Source of the DNA: Phycisphaeraceae bacterium
Lineage (GTDB): Bacteria > Planctomycetota > Phycisphaerae > Phycisphaerales > Phycisphaeraceae
Length of the DNA: 14,252 nt
Direction: 5' to 3'
Assembly: GCA_016763955.1 (NCBI GenBank)
Contig: JAESSU010000400.1
Location: forward strand, 1 to 14,252
Under the pieces are notes generated by a model. It saw only the letters and a list, made by a program, of their open reading frames with translations, was not told where the DNA came from and searched no databases. Each line of letters starts with the position of its first letter. Within the stretch, counting starts at the first letter, position 1. Both the position numbers and the translations under genes were made by a program. Positions 7,087 through 14,251 of this stretch are shown here, in pieces.

Positions 7087-9609
7087 CTAATGCCAGAGCC
7101 TTGCTTCTGCCAGTGGCGTGACCGCTTGGAGATGGAAAATCATCTGTTGAAGTTGGGCTTGATTGGGCTGAGTTAGGTTGCCTTGGGCAAGATCATCCTC
7201 CGCACGATTGACCCAATTCTGAAAATCGGTGGCCTGTTGGAGTTGGACTTGCCACATGGGTGTCCATAAATCAAAGGAATGATTGTTGAAAACCGTCACC
7301 TGAGCCACGCCTTGAGTTCGGTTTGTGGGCTTGGTGCGGTCGAAGCGACTGGGCCAAAAAGCAGCTTGGTTGTGTCGACTGGCATATGCCAAAAAAGTGA
7401 GCTTGTTCGATTGGTAAACGCGAATTGATTCACGGGCCGCATCGCATTCACCGCCATCGTCGCCCCGGTTAAAGCTGCTGCTATCAAGTGTCACAGGCCC
7501 CGGCAGCGTATCGTGGTTGATCCCCTCAAACGGGTTGGGGATGCCCCTAACGTATGCCTCGTCATCCATTAGGTCAGGGTAATGGTTTGCGAGCTGGCTA
7601 GTGGAACTAAAGGTGTTGTCGTTTTCACGTCTTAGGGCGCGACGTTGGGAATTTGTGAGATCGCTATTGTCATGTGGGTTAAATTCCTGGCTGTCCAGTG
7701 AGGCACAAATAGGATTTTCATTGATCCCCAAATAAATCAGAACCTGATAGATGTACACCACATGATCTGCGAGGTTGTCATTGTCATCGTCAGGATTGTA
7801 TGGCGGGACACCGACTTGTGAATCACCTTCAGGAACAGGGCGGACTAATGTGTTGTCAAGATAAAGCCACATACGCTTGTTGTCACTAATTTCACGAACC
7901 TCAGCAAAGGGGGGGATGTCGAAATCCTGATCATTATCATCTTCATCTGGCTCAGCACGCAGATCCATCGGGTTTAGATGATTGTCACCAAGCCACCAGT
8001 TGCGAGACATGATCATATAGATGCTCGGCGATTGTCGAGACTCACGCATCTGGACTTGGTTGGATGCGTTTTGGCCGAAGTTGCTTTGCACGTTATACGT
8101 GGGACTAAGCGAACCGTCACTGGCAGCTTGCATAAACCCCTGTCCCCAGCGATATCGGCTTTTAATTTGTAATCGCAGATAGGCTGTCCGAGCGATGGTT
8201 TGATCATCTGGATTGAGTGTGCTGGGATAGTCTGCGGTCCACAAGGGTTTGACCATGCGATTGTGTTGTTTAAAACCGTTTTGCGGCCAGAGGTAATTAA
8301 GCTCATTGCGGCTGACATATTTAGTCATCTGTGCATAGTTTTGGCGGTATAAATTGATATGGCGATTAAAAGGCATGGGGCGGCGATTGGGATTGTGCTG
8401 CAAGTCATTGAGAATTCGGCCCAGTATCCCATAAGTATGATAGCCCGTGGGGGGACGGTCATAAGGGCTGTCTTCAATCAAAGGCGGATGAGATGTGTCA
8501 GATGGCGGTGATTGATATCCGCCGCCAAAAGGTGAACTCAAAGTGGCTGTGTTTGTCGCAGAGACCATCGCGTGCGGCAGTGCCAGTGATGCCCATGCGG
8601 TGGTTTGAGGTTCGGGTTCATTGAGTGTGACAGGCATGCTTGAAGGAGGTGTTAAGACCTTACTGATTTGCGATGTTAATCCACTTTGTGTGTCAAACAA
8701 TGCAAATAACGACTGTGGCATTTGAGCATGTGCCTGCTGAAATTGTCCTGGTGAATGAAGCATCGAAAATTCTAGTGATCGTTGCCCAAATACCGTGTCG
8801 AACGGGCCGCGGTTGGTGATGCGATGTGAATCATAATCCGGCAGTGAACCATGAAGTACAGGATTTATAAAATCGTCAAAGGAGGTTTGTAATTGTGAAT
8901 CACTATGTTCAGAATGCCTAAAGTTTATGTCCACGTCCCAGGGAATGGTTGTTACAAAAATGCCCGGACTGTTGTCAGCTTGTAGGTTCGCTCGTCCGAC
9001 ATCCGAAGCATGCACGTTTGCAAGTGTGGGCAGTGAGTTCATGCAGGCAATACTGATCTCATTGAGATTCTCAATCGCGGTCCACATATTGCCCGGGTAA
9101 TGTGTGTCTTGCGTGATGTCGTAGTTTCTAAATGTGTTGTGCACCTCTTTGAGTTCGTCGTTTTCCGTGGTCATTTCACTGTGAATACGCGAGAGTTCAG
9201 TGTTGATGACGCTGTCCAAAAGAGAGTTGCCACTGTTGACATGGTTGATCCCTTTCTCAGGATCGATAATTCTTTCAAGGCCCTTAAGTAAGACATCGTA
9301 TTCGTCATATTGTGCTTGGGCGACCATGGGCTGTGAATCTAGGACGGGGATCGCAGCTAGATAGCGTGTGATGGTGATGTTGTTCATTGCAACGGTGTTG
9401 AATTGCCGTGCGATCCAAGTGCCTTGTGCGTTGGCTGTAGCATCGGCTGAGTGCTGGGTGACGATGCGGTTGTTCACATGTTTGCCAAGGTTTAGCACGT
9501 AGTAAAGCAGAGATGCGATCAGGACAATGGCAAGCAACATGATGACCAATACCACGCCCCGTTGAGCCGCTGCGCGAATGGGATTTGTGTTGAATTTTTT
9601 CATCCTCAT
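7087..9609 (-). CDS. Very large TadG-like pilus assembly protein, acidic paralogue
   Basis: This is an 840-residue protein with a basic N-terminus, a membrane segment (about 18-40) beginning RGVVLVIMLLAIVLIA, and a long predicted periplasmic part. After the membrane comes TQHSADATANAQGTWIARQFNTVAMNN (51-77), the Tad/TadG-type Ala/Asp helix and WIAR..NTVAMNN motif. The C-terminal GVAQVTVFNNHSFDLWTPMW (767-786) is also typical of this protein type. It is strongly acidic, about 92 acidic against 61 basic residues by hand count, with runs DEDDNDQDFD (555-564) and NPDDDNDNLAD (605-615). The ATG at 9609 overlaps the kinase stop as ATGA. A second ATG two codons later (9603) has AAGGA nine bases upstream and could be the true start. 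TadG proteins are often about 400-600 residues, so this is long. Its role in the pilus envelope assembly is inferred from family and operon position. Confidence 0.84.
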   Translation of the reverse strand: MRMKKFNTNPIRAAAQRGVVLVIMLLAIVLIASLLYYVLNLGKHVNNRIVTQHSADATANAQGTWIARQFNTVAMNNITITRYLAAIPVLDSQPMVAQAQYDEYDVLLKGLERIIDPEKGINHVNSGNSLLDSVINTELSRIHSEMTTENDELKEVHNTFRNYDITQDTHYPGNMWTAIENLNEISIACMNSLPTLANVHASDVGRANLQADNSPGIFVTTIPWDVDINFRHSEHSDSQLQTSFDDFINPVLHGSLPDYDSHRITNRGPFDTVFGQRSLEFSMLHSPGQFQQAHAQMPQSLFALFDTQSGLTSQISKVLTPPSSMPVTLNEPEPQTTAWASLALPHAMVSATNTATLSSPFGGGYQSPPSDTSHPPLIEDSPYDRPPTGYHTYGILGRILNDLQHNPNRRPMPFNRHINLYRQNYAQMTKYVSRNELNYLWPQNGFKQHNRMVKPLWTADYPSTLNPDDQTIARTAYLRLQIKSRYRWGQGFMQAASDGSLSPTYNVQSNFGQNASNQVQMRESRQSPSIYMIMSRNWWLGDNHLNPMDLRAEPDEDDNDQDFDIPPFAEVREISDNKRMWLYLDNTLVRPVPEGDSQVGVPPYNPDDDNDNLADHVVYIYQVLIYLGINENPICASLDSQEFNPHDNSDLTNSQRRALRRENDNTFSSTSQLANHYPDLMDDEAYVRGIPNPFEGINHDTLPGPVTLDSSSFNRGDDGGECDAARESIRVYQSNKLTFLAYASRHNQAAFWPSRFDRTKPTNRTQGVAQVTVFNNHSFDLWTPMWQVQLQQATDFQNWVNRAEDDLAQGNLTQPNQAQLQQMIFHLQAVTPLAEARLWH

Positions 9610-12176
9610 TCTTCCTTGCTCACCTGTATTAGCAGTTGACGGACTTCATCGGTATTGTGGATTTTCCCTGCAAGGCGCAGGCTAATGCGAGCCTGATTAA
9701 ACTGGCGGACACCGATGTGATGCTTGGCTTGGGCAACAAGATGCTCGTATTCTGTGTCATTAAGTCGTGTGCGGATTTCGTCATTAGTAATGATTTTTTT
9801 GGCGCGATTGTATGCCGTCTTAGCGTTACCAAATTCACCTTTTGCACGGTACTTGTCCCCGGTATCACGCTCGAGGGTATAGTCGCTTAACGTTTTTAAT
9901 TGGGCAATCGCTGTGATGATGCGCGAGTCATTAGGAGCCACCGCCGCAGCTGCATTTAATTCTTTACGAGCAACGGCAAGATTGCTTTGTTTTAAGGCTC
10001 GGCGTCCTGCCTGATAGTGCATTTGGGTCTGAGCGGTGGTTAGCTTCTGCCGCAATCCCGTATCAGATCCCATGGCAATGGCATTTTGATAATGCTCCAT
10101 GGCTGTGCTGTAATTTCGAGCTGACATGGCATCGTCACCGGCAGAAACCAAGGTCGCACGGGCGTTGGCATTGTTGATCCGTGCAATGGCAGTACGCGCT
10201 TGGGGCATGTCTGCAAAACTTAACGCTCGGGTGTACTGAGTTGTCGCACTTTGCAGATCACCGGCACGTTCACGTTCCTGACCAACCTGATAGGCCATCT
10301 GTGCTCGAAGTTGATTGATCTGCTGAGCCACCGCAGAGTCTTCTTTGATCTGTTGAGCGCGACTGTAAGACTCAATAGCCTGAGATAACTGATTGTTACG
10401 CTGGGCAGTTCGAGCATCAACAAGAGCCTGCTCATACTCGCGTGTCCGCTTAAGCTCATTGATTTTTTGCCCCAGAAGTTGATTGGAAAAACGAAGCTGC
10501 TTTTCTTCAAGCATCGCAATCGCTTCGTCTTGACGACCCGTGTCCACCAACTGCTGGGCTTTGTCGAGAATGTTTGCGATGCGACTTTGCCCGACCATCG
10601 CGTTGAGCTTGATGCTCAGGTCATCTAATGTTTTCTGTTCCACGGGTGTGGGCGAGTAACTGTTTTGCTCAATAAGTTGCTGGCGGGCAAGGTCGTATTT
10701 TGCTTCACCCATTAACAGTTGAATCTTGTCAATCTGGTTGGCAAAGGCAGATTGGCGTTGCGTCTCACGAATGAGGACTTTGAGTTGTTCACGCTGTTTA
10801 GGTTCAAACGCGCCTGATTCATCAGCAGCAATGAATGCTTGTACCCCAGCGTCATAAGCTTTGTTTTTTAAATGAATGTGTGCTTCACAAAGCAGTTGGT
10901 AACCACGACTTTTAAGTCCCAAATTCGAACTTGCGGGCCACTGCTTGATGAGCTGTGAAAAGAGAATCGAAGCTTGCGGGTAATCCTTGGCTTTGAATTG
11001 GTCTAAAGCTTGTTTGTAGGCATTGTGTGCAAGGGTGATTCGTGCTTTATGTGCTTCTTCTTCCTTGTGGTTCTGAGTGAGCAAAAACCCGCCGAGAACC
11101 AGAAGTTGAATGATAATGAAAAGGCCAAGATACAAAGGCAACCGACTCTTACGTGGGAGCATCGCGGTGGGTTCGTTGGAACCGGGTAGGGCAGAAAGGG
11201 GTTGGTTTGAACTGGTCTTTTGAGTTTGACCTGTGATCGTGGTGGCGTGGAGTTGTGGTGTGTCAGGATGATCTATTGTGCCGGTGAAGTGCCTCTTGAT
11301 GGTGTCCACCAGTTCGCTGCCTGATGCGATACGTTGGGACAAATCCTTGGCCATCAGGCGATCGATTAACTGGCTAACGGTCTTGTCTAAGCCGGGAACT
11401 AACTCGTGGAGGGGCGTTGCTTTGGCACGATGGTTAGAATGCCACTTCATCCAACGCAGCGATTGATTGCGTTGGTCTTTGAGTACAAAGCGAAAAGCTT
11501 GTTCGAAATTTTCACGCCCCGCAAGCATTTCATAAGCAATGATGCCCAGTGCATAGAGGTCCGCTCGCCCGTCTACGGCTTCACCGCTGGTAAGCTGCGG
11601 TGCCATGTAGCGAACGGAACCTGCAGCCATGGTGTCGGTGTCGCCGATGAGTGAGGCAAGCCCAAAGTCACAGATTTTTAGTCCGCCATTATTGGGCATG
11701 AGAATGTTGGCTGGTTTTAGGTCTCGATGAACCACGCCATGATCATGTAGGTGCTGTAATCCCATTGCGGTTGCTGCAATAATTCCTAACGCTTGTTTGG
11801 GAGGCATGGGGGCTGCGAGCTTTCGCAAAATGGTTTCCAGTGAGGAGCCTTCGATGTATTGCATCACGATAAATAGACCGCGCTCTTCTGAGATGTATTC
11901 ATAGATCGCAACGAGATGTCGCGGGTCTTTTTCGGAAAGTTCACGCCCTAGTTTTGCTTCATTGGCAAAGTGCTCTTTAGCCGTGTGGGAATCCATGTCC
12001 AACGTGGTGGCAGATAACTGTTTGATAGCAACAATCCGGTTAAGTAAGGGGTCTGTCGCTCGCCAGACGATCGCGCTGCCTCCGGAACCGATTTGCTCAT
12101 CAATACGATATTTTCCCACCAGATCGCCTGGTTGGATAGAGGAAGGTAAGGCAGAATGGCCTGCTGATTGCGTCAT
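9606..12176 (-). CDS. Transmembrane Hanks-type Ser/Thr protein kinase with C-terminal TPR repeats
   Basis: The protein has 856 residues. The cytoplasmic kinase domain (about 22-295) shows a Gly loop GSGGSA (30-35), Lys52 in VAIKQL, Glu73, HRDLKPAN (150-157, catalytic Asp152) and DFG (170-172). It should be active. The usual APE reads AP-Q (192-194), as if the Glu of APEQ were lost, although its partner Arg282 remains. A Ser/Thr-rich linker leads to one membrane helix (about 346-366). The remaining roughly 480 residues contain about nine degenerate TPR-like helix pairs, for example near 388-415, 583-612, 675-702 and 766-795, and would face the periplasm. The start is ATG 12176, sharing one base with the TadE-1 stop (TGATG), with GGAG six bases upstream. 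The gene ends in an ATGA overlap with the acidic TadG-like gene. It probably phosphorylates Tad components. The periplasmic TPRs might replace TadD; both roles are inference. Confidence 0.95.
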   Translation of the reverse strand: MTQSAGHSALPSSIQPGDLVGKYRIDEQIGSGGSAIVWRATDPLLNRIVAIKQLSATTLDMDSHTAKEHFANEAKLGRELSEKDPRHLVAIYEYISEERGLFIVMQYIEGSSLETILRKLAAPMPPKQALGIIAATAMGLQHLHDHGVVHRDLKPANILMPNNGGLKICDFGLASLIGDTDTMAAGSVRYMAPQLTSGEAVDGRADLYALGIIAYEMLAGRENFEQAFRFVLKDQRNQSLRWMKWHSNHRAKATPLHELVPGLDKTVSQLIDRLMAKDLSQRIASGSELVDTIKRHFTGTIDHPDTPQLHATTITGQTQKTSSNQPLSALPGSNEPTAMLPRKSRLPLYLGLFIIIQLLVLGGFLLTQNHKEEEAHKARITLAHNAYKQALDQFKAKDYPQASILFSQLIKQWPASSNLGLKSRGYQLLCEAHIHLKNKAYDAGVQAFIAADESGAFEPKQREQLKVLIRETQRQSAFANQIDKIQLLMGEAKYDLARQQLIEQNSYSPTPVEQKTLDDLSIKLNAMVGQSRIANILDKAQQLVDTGRQDEAIAMLEEKQLRFSNQLLGQKINELKRTREYEQALVDARTAQRNNQLSQAIESYSRAQQIKEDSAVAQQINQLRAQMAYQVGQERERAGDLQSATTQYTRALSFADMPQARTAIARINNANARATLVSAGDDAMSARNYSTAMEHYQNAIAMGSDTGLRQKLTTAQTQMHYQAGRRALKQSNLAVARKELNAAAAVAPNDSRIITAIAQLKTLSDYTLERDTGDKYRAKGEFGNAKTAYNRAKKIITNDEIRTRLNDTEYEHLVAQAKHHIGVRQFNQARISLRLAGKIHNTDEVRQLLIQVSKEE

Positions 12177-13045
12177 CAATGACTCCGGGGTAAGGGCTCA
12201 AAAAAGTTCATCGGTTGTCGTGGTGAAGGTGGTAATTCGGTATCAATACCTTCGTTGTTAAGCGTGTAAAACGCTTTGACTAAAGTATGCTTTGCATCGG
12301 TGCTATCTGCAAACATCGGCCAGACATATGGAACCGCTAGATGAAGCTGATGCTCGACTTGAACGGTGATTGGTTCCCGTGGGCCAAATTGGTATAAGCC
12401 CTCTTTTAATTCATCCCATTGCAGGTCGGTTGCACTTTCGGTCACCGCACGCAAGAGGGTGATACTTGTATGTGCGTTGGCATAGGCTAATCGCTGAGCA
12501 AGCAAACCATCGATCCACTTTGGTGGTGTTTGATTAAGTGCTGTGTAATAGGATCGGAATCCTTCGACTAAAGCCTGTGAGGTGCTCGTGGGGGAGTCTT
12601 GTGTTCGACCTGCAACTGGGAGCAATGCAAACACAGCAGCTTGACGAATATACTCCGCTTTGGGGCCATCAGGGAGAAAAATGTAATTGCGGGATTCATC
12701 GTTGGGGTCATTGATATCGTCCATAGGCACGGTGGTGATCGCTCGGCGTGTTGCCGCAAAAGCAGCATAGTGAACAAAAATATTGCCCCCCATGACCAGC
12801 GTCGTCTGCGCTAAAGTCAACGTGCAAAACAGTAACATGGGAAGGATCAAAACAAATTCAAGCGTGGTAGAACCCTGCTGGCAAGTTACCTTTTTGACAG
12901 GGAAATTTGCAACGCGAAAAAGAAATAGGAGAGAAAAAAGAACTCCCGCCAAACAGGCAATAAACAGCAAAATTAGCGGGCTGCTAATCCAATCACAGAT
13001 AGCTCCTCGGAGCCATGATTCTATGTGATTGATCGACGGGGACAT
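12176..13045 (-). CDS. TadE-like pseudopilin-type protein with an extra N-terminal membrane segment (first copy)
   Basis: This 289-residue protein carries a clear TadE signature: QQG-STTLEFVLILPMLL (56-71), where Gly58 would be the -1 residue and Glu63 the +5 Glu of a prepilin-type site. A membrane helix (about 62-84) and HYAAFAATRRA (92-102), the usual post-membrane TadE helix, follow. Unusually, about 57 residues precede this signature and include another membrane segment (about 22-43). No ATG or GTG lies between that segment and the signature, so the longer form from ATG 13045 is preferred; it has a modest GAG six bases upstream. If cleaved after Gly58, that first helix would be removed. 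The rest of the protein is a periplasmic domain without known catalytic motifs. The gene is one-base coupled to the kinase, suggesting the two products are made together. Confidence 0.85.
   Translation of the reverse strand: MSPSINHIESWLRGAICDWISSPLILLFIACLAGVLFSLLFLFRVANFPVKKVTCQQGSTTLEFVLILPMLLFCTLTLAQTTLVMGGNIFVHYAAFAATRRAITTVPMDDINDPNDESRNYIFLPDGPKAEYIRQAAVFALLPVAGRTQDSPTSTSQALVEGFRSYYTALNQTPPKWIDGLLAQRLAYANAHTSITLLRAVTESATDLQWDELKEGLYQFGPREPITVQVEHQLHLAVPYVWPMFADSTDAKHTLVKAFYTLNNEGIDTELPPSPRQPMNFFEPLPRSH
12183..12186 (-). promoter_or_regulatory. Ribosome binding site fixing the kinase start
   Basis: GGAG on the minus strand lies six bases before the ATG at 12176, inside the 3' end of the TadE-like gene. 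It supports the TGATG-coupled ATG over the in-frame TTG one codon earlier. Confidence 0.65.
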
Positions 13046-13129
13046 GGGACGCTCATTTCTATTGCCTTCTGCATTTTATTCGGTGATTACCACCGCCGTT
13101 TTGTAGGTTATTTACCAACACCCTAAACA

Positions 13130-13819
13130 TCAACTCCAAGGCATGGGGACATGGAGTAAAAATTCAATCCCTGCGATCAAACCACCACCAGCCACCGCGA
13201 CACCAAAAGGGACGCGTGGGCTGTCCGTGGGCATGTTGGGTTTTACTTTTGCGGATAGCGTCATCACCGTTGATAAAATTCGCATTAGCGTTCGCCCCAT
13301 AATCCGGTGACGGCACATGATGATGATGGCCATGACAAACGCAAGGGCAAAGCTGTACACCAAACAACCTAAGGCGCATTCCCAGTTGGCACAAATCGCA
13401 CCAAACCCAGCACAAAGTTTAACATCACCGCCGCCCATCCCGCCCACAAAAAACATGATCGCCATCGGCAGGAAACCGGCAAGGAGTCCGAGTCCACTAC
13501 TGCCCATCCCTTGCCCAAAGGTTTCAAAACCAAGTTGGCAATAACCTGCAATCCCTGCCCAAATCAATCCGAGTAAAACGGCGGTAAGGGTTAGCCAATT
13601 GGGAATCTTGTCTGTGCGTAAATCACACACAGCTGCCGTGGCTAGCACCACGATCAGGACACCTAAGCTGACAACCTCATGTGGACTGGCATTCACAGGC
13701 AGGTCTTTCGTATTGAACGGTGACAAAGTATTCGTAAGCAATGCAAAACCAGACTCCGGGGGCCGGGGTTTGGGGGGCGGGTTTTTAGCCACCGTCTGTG
13801 GTGATGCATTGCAATACAA
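13130..13819 (-). CDS. cpaA: CpaA/TadV-type A24 prepilin peptidase
   Basis: This is a polytopic aspartyl protease that removes the leader of Flp-type prepilins at the inner membrane. Both catalytic motifs are visible: AVCDLRTDKIPNW with Asp66, and GGMGGGDVKLCAGFG with Asp132 in the GxGD motif. Several membrane helices lie at about 46-65, 76-94, 109-127 and 150-170, and near the C-terminus RVPFGVAVAGGGLIAG (202-217) matches the family. There is no N-methylase domain, as usual for Tad. The start is uncertain. The longest form begins at TTG 13819 (229 aa) and includes a Pro-rich tail PPPKPRPP. A GTG at 13696 would give 188 aa, closer to the family's usual size and beginning just before the first helix. 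An open frame extends eight codons above 13819 without a normal start codon. The gap to the pilin stop is 33 bases with the long form. Confidence 0.93.
   Translation of the reverse strand: MYCNASPQTVAKNPPPKPRPPESGFALLTNTLSPFNTKDLPVNASPHEVVSLGVLIVVLATAAVCDLRTDKIPNWLTLTAVLLGLIWAGIAGYCQLGFETFGQGMGSSGLGLLAGFLPMAIMFFVGGMGGGDVKLCAGFGAICANWECALGCLVYSFALAFVMAIIIMCRHRIMGRTLMRILSTVMTLSAKVKPNMPTDSPRVPFGVAVAGGGLIAGIEFLLHVPMPWS
13758..13781 (+). other. Potential G-quadruplex motif at the 5' end of the prepilin peptidase gene
   Basis: The plus strand, which is the template strand for this operon, has four G-runs of 5, 4, 6 and 3 bases separated by CC, TTT and C. This satisfies the common G3+N1-7 rule. It encodes the Pro-rich PPPKPRPP segment on the minus strand, or lies in the untranslated leader if translation starts at GTG 13696. 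Quadruplex formation is a prediction only. Confidence 0.6.
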
Positions 13820-13852
13820 TGATCCGATGGCCAGGGTTAAGAATTAAAAACC

Positions 13853-14098
13853 TTAGCCAGCATCGTCGAACGTACCATCATCACTAGGCAGGTCGCCGGT
13901 GTCTGATTCGATATCGTTCCAATTGCCTTTGACCATGTCGGTGATTTCGCGACGGTAGAAGAATAAAGCAGCTAACATTGGCAGCACAATCGCGCCGATG
14001 ATCAGCAGCTTTTCAAGTCCTTCAGCACCTTGTTCATCACGATAAAGTCGTGTGGCTTGTGCAGAAATACGATGAGCTAGTTCTTTGGCTCGTTGCAT
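13853..14098 (-). CDS. Flp-like type IVb pilin
   Basis: This is an 81-residue prepilin of the Tad pilus. A basic leader (1-24) ends in DEQG, followed by AEGLEKLLIIGAIVLPMLAA. Cleavage after Gly24 would place Glu at +5, as in Flp pilins, and leave a mature pilin of 57 residues. Lys replaces the usual Tyr at +6. The hydrophobic core (about 28-47) is followed by FFYRREITDMVKGNW and an acidic tail with eight Asp/Glu in the last 23 residues. The start is ATG 14098, chosen because AAAGGA lies six bases upstream. An in-frame ATG at 14146 would add a Pro/Ala-rich stretch and lacks a comparable site. The substrate peptidase is the next gene. It is probably the major subunit of the fibre, since no other small pilin is in the window. 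Confidence 0.92.
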   Translation of the reverse strand: MQRAKELAHRISAQATRLYRDEQGAEGLEKLLIIGAIVLPMLAALFFYRREITDMVKGNWNDIESDTGDLPSDDGTFDDAG

Positions 14099-14104
14099 TG
14101 GGAA

Positions 14105-14110
14105 TCCTTT
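14105..14110 (-). promoter_or_regulatory. Strong ribosome binding site of the pilin gene
   Basis: AAAGGA on the minus strand is six bases before the ATG at 14098. It is the best ribosome site in the window, fits a highly translated structural subunit, and argues against the earlier ATG at 14146. Confidence 0.75.
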
Positions 14111-14150
14111 CTTAAAGGCAAAGGCTGGGGCTGGTAAATCGTCCATAAAT

Positions 14151-14179
14151 ATTGTGTGAGCCCTAAAGATTTAGGGCAA
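14151..14179 (-). promoter_or_regulatory. Candidate sigma70-like promoter before the pilin
   Basis: On the minus strand TTGCCC (14179-14174) and CACAAT (14156-14151) are separated by 17 bases. Each matches four of six consensus positions. A start site would fall near 14144, about 45 bases before the pilin ATG at 14098. The match is weak and promoter rules in this phylum are poorly defined. Confidence 0.3.
14160..14177. repeat. 18-bp perfect palindrome upstream of the pilin
   Basis: GCCCTAAA and TTTAGGGC flank a 2-base centre (GA on plus). It overlaps the proposed -35 and spacer, where a dimeric repressor or activator could bind. As RNA it could form a 6-bp stem with a 6-base loop, but no T-run follows on the minus strand, so it is not a typical terminator. 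Confidence 0.55.
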
Positions 14180-14251
14180 CGGCATCGCGTTTATCGTGGT
14201 CATCAATCCGTAGTAAGCGGTGAGGGTGGCTAAAAGTATTTTGATGATCCA
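14171..14251 (-). CDS. Possible C-terminal end of an upstream membrane protein (partial)
   Basis: One minus-strand frame entering from the window edge reads 26 residues, beginning WIIKILLATLTAYYGLM and ending NAMPLP, then TAA at 14171. It looks like the last membrane helix of a protein encoded further right. A second frame is also open here to a TAG at about 14165 but is hydrophilic and His-rich. There is too little sequence to decide or to name a family. The stop falls inside the palindrome. Confidence 0.3.
   Translation of the reverse strand, partial: WIIKILLATLTAYYGLMTTINAMPLP

Noticed and set aside
13081..13095. CGGTGATTACCACCG hairpin in the gap between the peptidase and TadE-1 genes
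   Set aside because: Only a 5-bp stem, and no T-run follows on the minus strand. The TTTT lies on the plus strand, where there is no gene to terminate.
13831..13852. Possible GGTT/AACC stem between pilin and peptidase as a terminator
   Set aside because: Four base pairs with a ten-base loop is too weak to claim.
14099..14146. Pilin start at 14146 (16 extra residues)
   Set aside because: No ribosome site at the correct distance, the Pro/Ala-rich extension is unlike a prepilin leader, and the candidate transcription start would lie downstream of it.
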